This document shows, piece after piece, positions 53,584-63,694 of a DNA stretch of 64,000 nucleotides. Under the pieces are notes generated by a model, which searched no databases, was not told where the DNA came from, and saw only the letters and a list, made by a program, of their open reading frames with translations. This stretch comes from Slackia faecicanis (GTDB taxonomy: Bacteria; Actinomycetota; Coriobacteriia; Coriobacteriales; Eggerthellaceae). Positions within the stretch are counted from its first letter, which is position 1, and every line of letters begins with the position of its first letter. The position numbers and the translations under genes were made by a program. The stretch covers positions 42,478-106,477 of the forward strand of contig NZ_QICB01000006.1 of assembly GCF_003725295.1 (NCBI RefSeq), given 5' to 3'.

Positions 53584-54089
53584 GAAAGCCCTCCGTCCGA
53601 TTCGAAGGAGTAGGCATCGCGCACCTGCGCGAGCGCACGCTTGAGCAACCTGTTCATCGCGAAGCGCGACATCCCCATGACCCGCGCGGCCTCGGCCACG
53701 CCGAGCCCCTGGTCGAAGCGAAGCTCGATCGCCTCGCGCTCGTCGGGGGAAAGCCGCGCCAGCACCGACTCCATTTCGACGGGATACGCGTCGCAAACAC
53801 GCGGCGCCGACGCTTCGTCCAATTCGACGAAGCGCGGCCGACGCGCGCACGACCGGGCGGCATCGGCGCACAGGTTACGCGCGATGGTCAGCAGCAGCGC
53901 GAGCGGCTTGCCACGCTCGTCATAGGCGCCGGCGCTGCGCACGAACCGCAGAAACGTTTCCTGCGCAATGTCGTCGGCGGCGTCGCGAGCGGGCGCGTGG
54001 CGTCTGCAGTACGCCAACACGTCTTCGTAATGCTGCTCGACGATGCGCCGGGCTGCGGCCTCGTCGAACGTTGCCTCGTGGTTTCTCAA
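53580..54089 (-). CDS. ECF-type RNA polymerase sigma factor
   Basis: 169 residues with sigma region 2 (about 15-85: YCRRHAPARDAADDIAQETFLRF) and region 4 (about 110-160: LSPDEREAIELRFDQGLGVAEAARVMGMSRFAMNRLLKRAL). No region 3, as in ECF sigma factors. I chose a TTG start at 54089 because it has a perfect AGGAGGTGA site seven bases upstream; an ATG about 12 codons further out has none. Overlaps the membrane-protein gene. With it and the ABC genes it forms a stress- or drug-response module. Confidence 0.86.
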   Translation of the reverse strand: MRNHEATFDEAAARRIVEQHYEDVLAYCRRHAPARDAADDIAQETFLRFVRSAGAYDERGKPLALLLTIARNLCADAARSCARRPRFVELDEASAPRVCDAYPVEMESVLARLSPDEREAIELRFDQGLGVAEAARVMGMSRFAMNRLLKRALAQVRDAYSFESDGGLS

Positions 54090-54683
54090 GCGTTTCTCAC
54101 CTCCTATCCCCTTTAACGACGGCATGCTCCAAAATGTGCGCATTATTTTGAAATACTTTTCCGTCCCCAACAAATCAGGCCGACACCGAACGCTCTTCGC
54201 CACCGCAAGACAAACTTCAAAGACAAGAAGCAACCGCCAAAAAGCGCACCGAATGAAGCCGGAACGCATGCCGATTCCACTGCAAAAGCTCCATGCAGGC
54301 AAAACCTCGCGTTGTGCGCGTCGTGCATTTCAAACGCGCCTTCGACAAACGCATCGGCACGCAATACGCCCTACATCCAAAACAAGTGAAAACGGAAGGC
54401 GACCGAATATATCTGCCCCTCTACATGCGGGTACATGGCGGGATGCTTGTAGGGCACGAACGAAACAGGGGCTTCCCGGCGCAGAAAAGACGGGGCGCAA
54501 ACGCAAAACGCGCCTCCTGAGACCGAAAAATCTCAGGAGGCGCGCCTCGAACCAACTGACGGTCGCATCGGGGAGGGGAATCCGACACGGCGTCAATGAG
54601 CAAACAAAAGCAAATGGAGCGCACCGCCTCACCAAGAAGGGGGCCATCGAAACGGCGCGTAAGCCACCATGCGCATCACTGCT
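54090..54683. other. gene-free stretch upstream of the sigma factor
   Basis: 594 bases. Several frames give Lys/Arg-rich translations with no ribosome sites; I accept none. It contains the sigma-factor leader (54090-54200) and a terminator (54501-54544). Confidence 0.45.
54501..54544 (-). terminator. terminator of FAD reductase 2
   Basis: Fourteen-bp perfect stem CGCGCCTCCTGAGA / TCTCAGGAGGCGCG with an 8-base loop; minus-strand tail TTTTGCGTTTGCG. About 140 bases after the stop. Confidence 0.7.
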
Positions 54684-56297
54684 TTACTTCGCAGCAAGCG
54701 CGCGACCCACCACGTAACCCTGGGTGTGGCAACGACCAAGGGAAAGACCGGGCAGGTCCATGGGATAGTCGGGGCTTCCGAAGAAATTGCCCGCGCAGTT
54801 ACCGATGGCATACAAGCCCTCGATCGGGTTACCCTCAGCATCAAGAACGTTCATTTCGCCGTCCACATTCACACCATGCACAATAGCAGACAGGCGGATA
54901 TGACGATGAATGCCGTAGAACGGGGGCTGGACGATGGGCTTGAGCCACTTGGCTTCCTTGCCCATATCGGAATCGACGCCTGCTTCGACAAGCTGGTTAT
55001 AACGCTCAACCGTGGCGACGAAAGCGTCCACATCGGTCAGGCCCAGCTTTTCGCCCAGCTCTTCGATGGTATCGGCGGCAAACGTATTCACCAGGTCTTC
55101 GTAGACGCCCTTTTTCTCGCCTTCTTCTTCGGGCATGTAGGCCTTCATGGCCTCAGGGTCATAGAGCTTGCCAGGCCAATCGGCGCAGTCAGTCATGTAG
55201 TTGCTATCGAACACCTGCGTGTACCAGCCGTTATCTTCTGCGCCGGTCAGGAAGTTGCCCATGTAAGCCATAGCGGAACGAGCCTCGTTGCAAAAACGGG
55301 TACCGTCGTTTTTCACGCACAGGAAAGGCATGTCGGCCATAGAGCCGGGGCCTGCATCGAAGTCGTGCTGAACCTTCGCACCGCATACGGACTCCATGCG
55401 AGCGCCCGCCCACACCATCATCTTGTGGCCATCGCCAGTCTTGTTGTTCTGCTTGCGGTCGATGTTGGCCATATCGGGATTGTAATAGGCCATCATCTCA
55501 TCGTCATTGGTGTAATCGCCCGTCGCAACGACCACGCCCTTCGCGCCATTGAACTGAACATACTGATTGTCCATCTCGCAAATGACGCCAACAACCTTGC
55601 CGGAATCATCCGTGGCAAGCTGCTCGGCGCGACAAGAATAGAAGATTTCAAGCCCGTCTTTGCCACCGAAGTAGTCACACAAATCGCGCATGCCAGAACC
55701 CGTGTTGTAGGGTTTCGGGCCGTAATCGAACGCGAAATACGTGATGGACTGGCCGTCGATTGTCTGAATCGGCGTGGTCCATTTCGCCGTCGTGTCCTGA
55801 ATCTGGCAGCCGGCTTCTTCGGATTTGCCCCAAAGCCACTTCAGGGCTTCACCGGAATTCTCAGCCCACAAGCTCACCTGATCACGATGAGAGCGCCATG
55901 CGCTCTGCTCGGTAATCCACGAAACAACGGCCGCACGACCCGCCTCGTCAGTCTGGTCAGCGAGCAAAGAATCACACGTGTTGCCCTGAGAAATCGCCTG
56001 GCTTTCCTTCTGGATAAGCGCAACCTTTGCGCCTTGTTCGGCGGCGGCAAGCGCACACGGAACACCCGCGGCGCCGGCACCTACGACAACGACGTCGAAC
56101 TCTTTTGTCTCGGCGATATCGGCAATGGCTTCAGGCTGCTGGAAAAAGCTCGGCAAGCCGTTGTCGGCAGCGCCCTTGGCACCCGATTCGACGCTTTTGC
56201 CGCCCTGCGGAGCGCATCCAGCAAGCATGCCCGCGCCTGCTGCGCCGATAGCTGCAACGCCACCGAACTTGAAAAGATCGCGACGAGTCAATTCCAT
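54684..56297 (-). CDS. Tat-exported FAD-dependent reductase, fumarate/urocanate reductase-like (reductase 2)
   Basis: 537 residues. Tat motif TRRDLFKFGG (Arg5-Arg6) and lipobox LAGC (Cys28). FAD-binding Rossmann motif VVVVGAGAAGVPCALAAAEQ at about 69-88. The C-terminal FAD part is EGLYAIGNCAGNFFGSPDYP. No haem or FMN-binding motif. It is about 40 residues shorter than reductase 1, with low identity over the body, so the two probably serve different substrates. Start ATG 56297 follows AAAAGGAG. Divergent from the LuxR gene at 56643. Confidence 0.9.
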   Translation of the reverse strand: MELTRRDLFKFGGVAAIGAAGAGMLAGCAPQGGKSVESGAKGAADNGLPSFFQQPEAIADIAETKEFDVVVVGAGAAGVPCALAAAEQGAKVALIQKESQAISQGNTCDSLLADQTDEAGRAAVVSWITEQSAWRSHRDQVSLWAENSGEALKWLWGKSEEAGCQIQDTTAKWTTPIQTIDGQSITYFAFDYGPKPYNTGSGMRDLCDYFGGKDGLEIFYSCRAEQLATDDSGKVVGVICEMDNQYVQFNGAKGVVVATGDYTNDDEMMAYYNPDMANIDRKQNNKTGDGHKMMVWAGARMESVCGAKVQHDFDAGPGSMADMPFLCVKNDGTRFCNEARSAMAYMGNFLTGAEDNGWYTQVFDSNYMTDCADWPGKLYDPEAMKAYMPEEEGEKKGVYEDLVNTFAADTIEELGEKLGLTDVDAFVATVERYNQLVEAGVDSDMGKEAKWLKPIVQPPFYGIHRHIRLSAIVHGVNVDGEMNVLDAEGNPIEGLYAIGNCAGNFFGSPDYPMDLPGLSLGRCHTQGYVVGRALAAK

Positions 56298-56642
56298 GAT
56301 TGGTCTCCTTTTCTCATTCCCTCCTGTCGGCGAAGCTGTTTGCGCCACGCAGCGCAACGCCCAACCGCACTGTGCCGACAACAATATGCCGCCCACATCC
56401 GCATGCCATCGACCGAGACTAAAACGAGAGGTCTATTCGTATAACCCCTCCTGTATAACACCCTATTTATCAGGTGTTTTATAAAAACAAATCACGCTAT
56501 CGAGACCTGTACGTCTTCGGTACAATAGCCCTGCCCTTCAAAACGACGCGATGCCATGCCGCCCGGAGAAGATCCCGTTTAACAGTCCCACCAAGAAGCG
56601 GACGGCTTCAAGCCCGACAGACCGAAACCCCACGGAGGATTT
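56298..56642. promoter_or_regulatory. divergent control region of reductase 2 and its LuxR gene
   Basis: 345 bases. AACACC-N10-GGTGTT (56457-56462 and 56473-56478) is a dyad in an AT-rich stretch and flanked by AGGTCT/AGACCT (about 56429 and 56503), so it is a good candidate operator. TACAAT at 56521-56526 may be the -10 box of the LuxR gene. Confidence 0.4.
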
Positions 56643-58130
56643 ATGAACCCCACGACCAATGAGGACGAAAGCACCAGCCGCACAACCTTATTGTTCGGGT
56701 TCCTCCCCATCGTCCCCTTGGCATTCCTCGGTCTTGGACTCTACCGTGCTTGGATAGAAATCACCTTTGTCGGATCGTTCGCCGAACTGCCCCTGCACAG
56801 TGGAGCCATCGAAGGAATGCCTTTCAGCATACGCGACCTTTTCGATGTAACCATGGCCGTCGTTTCGCTCCTGTGCGCGTTTTATGCACAACGAATAGGG
56901 CCGTTCTTCAATAAGAAAATCGTTTTCGCCGCGTCGGGAATCTTGCTGGTCTTATCCACCGCTCTGGCTTTCTCTACTGCCCTATACCCCGAATGGGCCA
57001 CAGCCCTCGGTGTTCCGTCCGCCATCGCAGGCGGCATCGGAATCGCACTTCTTATCTTGCTTTGGAGCGAGCTCTACGGATGCCTCAACCCCTTGCGCGT
57101 CACAACGTATTACTCACTCTCAATCGTGGCGGGCGGCCTAGCGATCTATATCTGGCGCGGATTCATGTTCCCCTGGCTTTTCGTCATGACGGCAATCCTG
57201 CCGCTGGTCTCCCTCCTATGCGTGCATGCGGGCTTTAGGAAAATACCCGCCGACGAACAACCGCGTGACAAACGCACCAAGCTTTCAGCCCCCTGGAAGG
57301 CCATTCTGCTCATGGCGGCATACGCCTTTGCATACGGGCTGCTCGAAAGCGTCTCCTACTCAGGATTCTTCGGTCCCCATTCGGCACCGGGGGCCGTCAT
57401 TGCGGGCCTCGTTGTATTTTTCGCAGCCGCCCTCCAAAGAAAACGGTTCGATTTCGGCGTCATCTACCGCATCGCCTTGCCTCTCACCGTTGCGGCGCTC
57501 TTGCTCATCCCCGCGCTCAACGTATTCGGCAGCGCCGCAAGTAGCTTCTGCGCGGCGGCGGGATATACAGCACAATCGATTCTTGTCATGGTGGTTATCG
57601 CGAACCTTTGCTACCGCTACGGCGCGTCAGCAATATGGCTCTTCGGAATAGAACGAGGCGTGCGCCAGATAGCCATGATGGCAGGCCGAACCGTCAACAA
57701 CCAAGCTCATATGCTTGGCGAAAACGGCGACACAATACTCGCAGCGCTCTGCGTCGTGGCCGTAGTGACAGCAACTATGATTTTCATGTCGGAAAAAGGA
57801 CTGTCCAGCAACTGGGGCGCAACCATGGAAAAGCATGACGAAAGAGAGGCCACTCCCGCAGAACGCAAGAACGAACTCTCCGTACGCGTTGCCGAAGTCG
57901 CACGTAACAACAAGCTTTCGGCACGTGAGGAAGAGGTCCTGCTTTTGCTCGCACAGTATAAGACCGTCGGCATCATCGAACGCGAGCTGTTCATCGCGAA
58001 CGGCACCGCGAAAGCGCACGTCCGCCATATCTACCAGAAGCTCGACATCCATACGCGCCAGGAGCTCTTCGACATGCTTGGCGTGGCAAAACCCGGCACT
58101 GACGAGCCAAGGGCCTGCGGCAACAAATAG
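56643..58130 (+). CDS. membrane-spanning LuxR-family transcriptional regulator (partner of reductase 2)
   Basis: 495 residues. About twelve hydrophobic segments (residues 15-395), a charged linker and a C-terminal LuxR-type helix-turn-helix (about 415-480: LSAREEEVLLLLAQYK, then IANGTAKAHVRHIYQKLD). Same layout and size as the regulator at 22590. Start ATG 56643 follows ACGGAGG. By divergence it most likely controls reductase 2; the membrane part probably senses the substrate. Confidence 0.9.
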   Translation: MNPTTNEDESTSRTTLLFGFLPIVPLAFLGLGLYRAWIEITFVGSFAELPLHSGAIEGMPFSIRDLFDVTMAVVSLLCAFYAQRIGPFFNKKIVFAASGILLVLSTALAFSTALYPEWATALGVPSAIAGGIGIALLILLWSELYGCLNPLRVTTYYSLSIVAGGLAIYIWRGFMFPWLFVMTAILPLVSLLCVHAGFRKIPADEQPRDKRTKLSAPWKAILLMAAYAFAYGLLESVSYSGFFGPHSAPGAVIAGLVVFFAAALQRKRFDFGVIYRIALPLTVAALLLIPALNVFGSAASSFCAAAGYTAQSILVMVVIANLCYRYGASAIWLFGIERGVRQIAMMAGRTVNNQAHMLGENGDTILAALCVVAVVTATMIFMSEKGLSSNWGATMEKHDEREATPAERKNELSVRVAEVARNNKLSAREEEVLLLLAQYKTVGIIERELFIANGTAKAHVRHIYQKLDIHTRQELFDMLGVAKPGTDEPRACGNK

Positions 58131-58248
58131 AATGCATGCCCTCCTTCAGGCGACCCTCCCCGCTCGGTGGATGGCGCAAATCAAGGCGCCCCGAAGAACG
58201 CCTTGTCGGCATGTAACTCGCGCTATTACGGAATTCGCGGCGGGCTCG

Positions 58249-59001
58249 CTATTCCTCGCACACGGCCCACACGCGGGCGGGCAGACCCGACGCGCCTTCG
58301 ATGCGCGGCCAGGCCACGAACACGATGGCGCCCGCAGGCGGCACCTTATCCAGGTTCGCCATGACCTCCACCTGCAAGTGGCACGTATCGAGCACGTAGC
58401 GTTCCACCGCCAAGTCGTCGGCCTCTACGGCAAGGTACGACGCATCGGTGTCGAAGGTCTCGTGGCCGTTCATGGCCACGCCGCGCTCTTCGAACAGGAA
58501 CTTCAGCGTTTCGATCGACCAGCCGGGGCAATGCTCGCCGCCATCTTCGTCCAGGTTGCACAAAGCGTCATAGTTCGGCCAGCGCTTGTACCAGTCGGTA
58601 CGCAGCGCGACGAACGCGCCCTCGGGGATGCGGCCGTATTCGGCCTCGTAGGCCAGAACGTCGTCGACGGTCACCGCGTAGTCGGGGTTTTCGGCGGCCT
58701 TCGCGGAAATGTCGATCACGCACAGCGGATAGGCGCTCTGTTCCACACCGAACTCCTCGGCGGCGGGACGGCCCGGAACAAAGTGCATGGGGAAGTCGAC
58801 GTGCGTGCCGAACTGGCCGGGGAATTTATAAGTGTGAATGCGGCACGAAAGCATTTCCTCGTCGTAATCGAACACGGTCTTGCACAGCTCCACCGAACCA
58901 TCGGGGATGCCGCCCCAATACGGGCTTTCGTTCGTCAGCGGATGGGTCAGGTCAACCCAACGACAGCGCTTCAACTTCTCGAGATCGCCCCACAAGCTCA
59001 T
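58249..59001 (-). CDS. cyclase-family hydrolase (kynurenine-formamidase-like)
   Basis: 250 residues of the metal-dependent cyclase family (PF04199), with FGTHVDFPMHF (about 64-74; His67, Asp69, His73) as the metal site. Family members hydrolyse N-formylkynurenine, isatin or similar amides. Residues after 75 (PGRPAAEEF, then YPLCVIDIS) fit. Substrate unknown. Start ATG 59001 follows AAGGAGG. A T-run hairpin lies 70 bases upstream in its leader (59073-59102). Not linked to tryptophan genes here. Confidence 0.88.
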   Translation of the reverse strand: MSLWGDLEKLKRCRWVDLTHPLTNESPYWGGIPDGSVELCKTVFDYDEEMLSCRIHTYKFPGQFGTHVDFPMHFVPGRPAAEEFGVEQSAYPLCVIDISAKAAENPDYAVTVDDVLAYEAEYGRIPEGAFVALRTDWYKRWPNYDALCNLDEDGGEHCPGWSIETLKFLFEERGVAMNGHETFDTDASYLAVEADDLAVERYVLDTCHLQVEVMANLDKVPPAGAIVFVAWPRIEGASGLPARVWAVCEE

Positions 59002-59539
59002 GATGCCTCCTTACGCACCCGATCGACGCGACGGCCGGCGTATTCGCATGGCGAAGCAGACCGGGCACGCGACGAAAAAGCACGCCGCCCTTTGCGGCGC
59101 GCCTGAACTATCGCCCACTATTGTGCCGTATCGAAGGAAAAGTTGCACGCGGAACGGAGCGTGCGTGCCCGATGCGTGCCGCGACCGTGCGAACAAGCTG
59201 GATATGCACCACGAGACGGGGATTGCAGACAACACGAGAGACGCTTTGCGGCGCCAGCCGAACGAGCACGCGGCAACGACCCCGATGCGTTCCCGCCGCC
59301 GTTCACGTTCCTACAACACTGGCCGAACGCATGCGCACCAACGGTCGTGACGGAGCGGCTGGACATGCATATATGCTTCAGTCGAAGGGCCTAGCAGAAA
59401 GAACATGGAAGGACGCCCCCGAAAAACAGCATTTCAGAGCCTTAAATCAACACGAAGTCGACAGGAGTTCCTTTATTCAGCACTGTGCCCTACAATTGTT
59501 CTATGCATTATAAAAACCGAATATTCGAGGAGGTTTCCT
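59002..59539. other. gene-free divergent spacer
   Basis: 538 bases. No protein gene seen. It contains the leader hairpin of the cyclase gene and, near 59490, a TACAAT-type -10 candidate for the surface-protein gene, which has a strong AGGAGG site. Confidence 0.45.
59073..59102 (-). terminator. leader hairpin with T-run ahead of the cyclase gene
   Basis: On the minus strand nine pairs (one G-T) with a 5-base loop followed by TTTTTCG. No gene precedes it on that strand, so it may be a leader attenuator rather than an ordinary terminator. Confidence 0.55.
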
Positions 59540-62500
59540 ATGAAGGGCAGGCTGAAGGCCCTGACTTTGTGCGTAGTCGTGGCCCTCGCATCGTTCCTTT
59601 TGCCCGCGTATGCGTTCGCAACGCAGCAAGAAGGAACGGTTCATACAGTCGACACCGCTGCAGAATTCACGCAAGCCGTCACCAAAATTAGCACGAGCGC
59701 AGAACCAAGCGCGACCATCGAGCTGATGGGCGATATCGACCTTGCCGACGCATTCGCAGGCGTCGAGGACAAGCATATCGTCGTGCGCAGCGATACCAGC
59801 ACCCCCCCCCATTTTCTGAAACTGAATTCTGATATCGTCAGCCTGACGGGCGATGTCACGTTCGAGAACGTGCACATCTCGTCCAAAACGATATATGCGA
59901 ACGGCCACCACCTCACGCTGGGCGAAGGCTTTGGCGGCGGCGAAGACGGCCAGAAGCGCATGATCGTCTACGGCGGCAGCAATAGCGACCTTACCGCCAA
60001 CACGCACGTCACCGTTCTTGACGGCGTGTACAAGCTCATCGCCGGTGGCAACTCCTCAGGCACCCTCACGGGCGACACGCTCGTAGAGTTCGGTGGAAAA
60101 GCGCGCTTCCCTAATGCGCTCGATGGCAAGGATCCGGACACCGCCTATGTCGACGGAACCATCCCAAGCGAAGGTAGCCTCGATGGCGGAGACTTCGGCG
60201 GACGCGAAATCGACGAACATCACAACCTCTATTTCGATTCCATCACCGTCAGCGAATTCACTCCCGTCATGGTCACAGTGTATAAGCAGGGCTATCTTCC
60301 CTACGGCATCTATGGCGGCGGCATCGGCGGCAACGTCACGGGCGACACCAATGTCACCATGACCGGCGGTAAGGTCTTCCAGATTTTCGGCGGCGGCGCG
60401 GCCATCAAAGCTCCGTCGCTCATCGGCAACGACCTCGGCACAGTTGGCGGCAGCACCAGCGTCAGCGTGACCAACGGCGAGGTCAAAAGCGTCTATGGCG
60501 GCGGTTTCAACGACCTTCAGTCCCTGCTCGACGATTCCGACATCACTGGCAAAGACGCAGTTGCCACCGACGCCGAGCGCGACACGCGCGCCGTAGTTGC
60601 AGGCGACACGAAGGTCGTCATCGAAGGCGCCGCTCACGTGCCCGCAGCGACGCATCCCCAATGGGCCACAACCGGCAGCTACGACCTTCCCGGCATCTAT
60701 GGCGGTTCGTTCCATTCGTCCGTCCGAAATACGCATGTTACCGTGGGCGGCGATGCATCAATCGAAACCCATATCAAAAATGACGGCGGGTACGGCATCG
60801 TATGGGGCGGCGGCTGCAGCGACAAGGTGCGCGGCACTACGTATGTCGAACTAACTGGAAACGCCCGTATCGGCAATGACGAAAACGAAGCTGTCACCCC
60901 TGGCGGCTCCAAGGGCGGAACGGTCACGCCCCTCGGCCGTAGCGCTGATAGCAAAACATACTTCGGCGGTGTTCCCTTCTCTTATGGAGCCGAAATCTTC
61001 AACGAAAACAACCAGGACTATGCTGCGGTAGCAATCGTTTCAGGCGGACGGGCCGATGTGCTCACCGCATCTCACAAGCGCACTCCCTCGGTCGGCAACA
61101 CGACCACCGTGCATGGCCCAGTGCAGCTCGTTCAGACGGACGGCGCGCTGCAGGCCATCGAGGCCGGATGCCGAGGAGACAAGAAGGTTTCCATCCAGCC
61201 CGCCGCGGATCGCTCGCCCGTGGATGTCGTCGTTTCCGGCGGCTCGGTAAGCCGCTACATCATGGGACGATTCCCCAGCAACAGCAACATCGTGCACGCT
61301 GAGCTCACGTTCAAGACATGCGGCAATGATGCCTCGTATGTCGAGGTTCCCAATATGATCTACTTCGACGCAATCACGGTCGAAGCAGGTGCGCATATCG
61401 CCGCCAAGCCGGAGTTCGCTCAAGGACCCATCGCCAAAACCCCCTTTACCGAAGTCGGCGACCTTACCGTTGAAAAGGGCGGCTATCTCGCGCTGCGCGA
61501 CGACGCCTCCATTACGGGCAATCTTGTCCTCGACGGCTCACTGCACCTGGTGAAACTCACCAAAAAACTTCCCTTCGTCGGAGAGATCGCGCTCGATGCC
61601 GCCACGCTGACCGCTGCGGGCACCGCGGCAGGCGCGGGCAATCTACGCACCATCGCCCTGCCCGCAATCGGCACCGACTACACGCAAGCCAAAACCCCAA
61701 GGGTCTCCGAAGAATGCGTGTACGCCACGGCTGCCGGCTCCGACATGGCGCTCGACCTCACCAATCCCGAACCGACGCTTTTCGTCGACCGCAAGAATAG
61801 CAAGACCGCGGGTCAGGACGTTTGGTTCATTAACGAGCGGGTCGCCCAGGACGTCACCGTCACGTTCGACAAGAACGGCGGCGATACCGAGGCCGTTCCC
61901 GGCAGCATGACGGTCAAGAGCGGCAACACCGTTGACACTCTGCCCAAAGAGCCCACGCGAGCTAATCACACGTTCCTCGGCTGGAACACGCAGCCCGACG
62001 GCAGCGGCGAGGCATTCGACGAGAACACGCCCGTAATCGGCGATATCATCGTTTACGCCCAATGGAAGCCGATTTCCGAGCAACTTTGGTACCGCGAGTT
62101 CTATTACCAGCTCTATAAGCCCGACGGCGACCAGACGGATGAAAATGGCACCAAATACAACTGGATAAAAGAAGGCTACGGTCAGGGTGGCCGGAGCCTT
62201 CCCAGCGCCACCGTGAACATCAACCACGAAACGTTCGACGGCACAACGCTCAGCTGGGACGCCATCGACGGTTCGGGCCCCGAGACCCTCGGCGTGCACT
62301 ACGTGTTCGACGAGAACTACGGCCACCATCGCCTGAGCGCCCTGTGTTCCGAGGCCGCCGCAGACAACCCGCTCAAGATTTACTACCGCGCCACGCCCCA
62401 CACCCTGACCTACGAGTACGAAGGCACGGTTCCCGACGGAGCACCGCAGCTTCCCGCCCCGGTGAACTCCGCGTACAGCGCGCCCGTCGAAATCACCGCC

Positions 62501-63523
62501 TCCCCCTCCATGGAAGGCTGGAAGTTCGACGGCTGGAAGGTCAAAAGCCCTGAAAACGCCACGATCGAAAACGGCACGCTGACCATGCCCAACGCCGACG
62601 TGGTGCTGGTGGGCTCGTGGACCAAGACGGCCACGCCGATCGAGCCCGCGACCGCTGTCTACAAAGTCGAGCATTACAAGCAGCAGCTCGATGGCACCTA
62701 CCAGCTTGCCGATACGGACTTCCCGCTGTACGGCAAAATCGGAGAGGAAGTAACCGCCACGCCCAAGGGCTACGACGGCTACCACATCAATGCGGACCAG
62801 TCCAAGCTCACCGGCACGGTCGTTATGCCGCAAGAGCAAGACGGCAAACCGGTCTATCTTGTGCTGAAGGCGTATTACGACCTCGACCAGGTCAAGCTGC
62901 ATTACGACTTGAACGGCGGCGCGGGCGCCGAAGGGGCCGATTACGCAGACAAGACGCTACCCATAGGTACCGAAGTAACCGCGGCCGACGCCCCGACGCT
63001 CGAGAGCCACGATTTCCTCGGATGGAAGAAGGAGGTCGCAGGACAGTCAGCAAAGGAGGCTGACCTGGTCAAGCCTGGAGATACGTTTAATCTGACGGCC
63101 GACACCACCCTAACGGCCCAGTGGGAGAAGAAGGCTCCTGTCGTTCCGCCGGTCAACCCCGACCCGAAACCCGATCCGAAGCCAGAGCCCGAGCCTGAAC
63201 CGAGTCCCGACCCGAAGCCGGAACCCGAACCCGACCCGCAGCCCGAGCCGAGTCCTGAACCTGGACCCGAGCCCGCTCCGCAGCCCGAGCCCGAGCCGGA
63301 ACCCGCTCCCGAAGAGGGCTCCGACAATGGCCAGCCGATCGCACCCAGCCAGCCCGAAAACCCTGGAACCAACTCCAGCGCAAACGGCCAGCCCCAGGCA
63401 AATGCCGCCATTCCTGCGATGAACGACTTCTCGCCCATCGTTGCCGCAGCGGCAATCGGCACGGCGGCACTTGCCGCCCTGGCATGCATCGCGGCATACC
63501 GCAAGGTTCGCAAGACCCGATAA
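59540..63523 (+). CDS. large secreted surface protein with InlB-type and MucBP-like repeats
   Basis: 1327 residues. A Sec signal (about 1-28, AFA-TQ) is followed by about 700 residues of Gly-rich beta-helix-like repeats ([17 protein letters not shown] and similar), then Listeria-Bacteroides (InlB B) repeats such as [13 protein letters not shown] and [12 protein letters not shown], a MucBP-like unit with [15 protein letters not shown], a second InlB-type unit, a Pro/Glu/Asp-rich spacer (PEPEPDPKPEP-like), and a C-terminal hydrophobic segment with RKVRKTR. No LPxTG motif is seen. Ribosome site AGGAGG precedes ATG 59540. A C9 tract sits in the early part (59802-59810). Surface adhesin-like. Confidence 0.85.
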   Translation: MKGRLKALTLCVVVALASFLLPAYAFATQQEGTVHTVDTAAEFTQAVTKISTSAEPSATIELMGDIDLADAFAGVEDKHIVVRSDTSTPPHFLKLNSDIVSLTGDVTFENVHISSKTIYANGHHLTLGEGFGGGEDGQKRMIVYGGSNSDLTANTHVTVLDGVYKLIAGGNSSGTLTGDTLVEFGGKARFPNALDGKDPDTAYVDGTIPSEGSLDGGDFGGREIDEHHNLYFDSITVSEFTPVMVTVYKQGYLPYGIYGGGIGGNVTGDTNVTMTGGKVFQIFGGGAAIKAPSLIGNDLGTVGGSTSVSVTNGEVKSVYGGGFNDLQSLLDDSDITGKDAVATDAERDTRAVVAGDTKVVIEGAAHVPAATHPQWATTGSYDLPGIYGGSFHSSVRNTHVTVGGDASIETHIKNDGGYGIVWGGGCSDKVRGTTYVELTGNARIGNDENEAVTPGGSKGGTVTPLGRSADSKTYFGGVPFSYGAEIFNENNQDYAAVAIVSGGRADVLTASHKRTPSVGNTTTVHGPVQLVQTDGALQAIEAGCRGDKKVSIQPAADRSPVDVVVSGGSVSRYIMGRFPSNSNIVHAELTFKTCGNDASYVEVPNMIYFDAITVEAGAHIAAKPEFAQGPIAKTPFTEVGDLTVEKGGYLALRDDASITGNLVLDGSLHLVKLTKKLPFVGEIALDAATLTAAGTAAGAGNLRTIALPAIGTDYTQAKTPRVSEECVYATAAGSDMALDLTNPEPTLFVDRKNSKTAGQDVWFINERVAQDVTVTFDKNGGDTEAVPGSMTVKSGNTVDTLPKEPTRANHTFLGWNTQPDGSGEAFDENTPVIGDIIVYAQWKPISEQLWYREFYYQLYKPDGDQTDENGTKYNWIKEGYGQGGRSLPSATVNINHETFDGTTLSWDAIDGSGPETLGVHYVFDENYGHHRLSALCSEAAADNPLKIYYRATPHTLTYEYEGTVPDGAPQLPAPVNSAYSAPVEITASPSMEGWKFDGWKVKSPENATIENGTLTMPNADVVLVGSWTKTATPIEPATAVYKVEHYKQQLDGTYQLADTDFPLYGKIGEEVTATPKGYDGYHINADQSKLTGTVVMPQEQDGKPVYLVLKAYYDLDQVKLHYDLNGGAGAEGADYADKTLPIGTEVTAADAPTLESHDFLGWKKEVAGQSAKEADLVKPGDTFNLTADTTLTAQWEKKAPVVPPVNPDPKPDPKPEPEPEPSPDPKPEPEPDPQPEPSPEPGPEPAPQPEPEPEPAPEEGSDNGQPIAPSQPENPGTNSSANGQPQANAAIPAMNDFSPIVAAAAIGTAALAALACIAAYRKVRKTR
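59802..59810 (+). repeat. C9 tract inside the surface-protein gene
   Basis: Nine consecutive Cs, read as Thr-Pro-Pro-His codons (about residues 88-91). The tract is in frame in this assembly; one base of slippage would shift the frame and truncate the protein. Confidence 0.7.
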
Positions 63524-63566
63524 AACAACGACCAGGCGCCCATGCCACGGCACCCGACCGAAACCC

Positions 63567-63600
63567 AAGAAGGGCCCGCTTCGAAGCGGGCCCTTCTTCG
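63567..63600. terminator. perfect palindrome terminator after the InlB-type protein gene
   Basis: A 32-base perfect palindrome centred on TTCGAA (13-bp stem AAGAAGGGCCCGC and its partner) lies 44 bases after the stop. Symmetry and T-rich ends allow termination from both strands. Confidence 0.78.
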
Positions 63601-63643
63601 TTCGCGGCACATTCGCTCGCAAAGCACGACATCGAACAGCAAA

Positions 63644-63668
63644 TAGGCCCCCGCATTGCAGGGGCCTA
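63644..63668 (-). terminator. terminator of the cut SLH protein gene
   Basis: Eight-bp stem TAGGCCCC / GGGGCCTA with a 9-base loop; on the minus strand it ends in TTTGC. 27 bases after the stop. Confidence 0.55.
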
Positions 63669-63694
63669 CTCTCATCCGAAGCTCTTAAGAGACG

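Noticed and set aside
50450..54089. Bacteriocin biosynthesis cluster
   Set aside because: No precursor peptide, modification enzyme or leader-peptidase gene is near; only the sigma factor, membrane protein and ABC genes are present.
54090..54683. Several frames of 60-220 residues on both strands
   Set aside because: Basic, low-complexity translations and no ribosome sites; the stretch also has a terminator inside.
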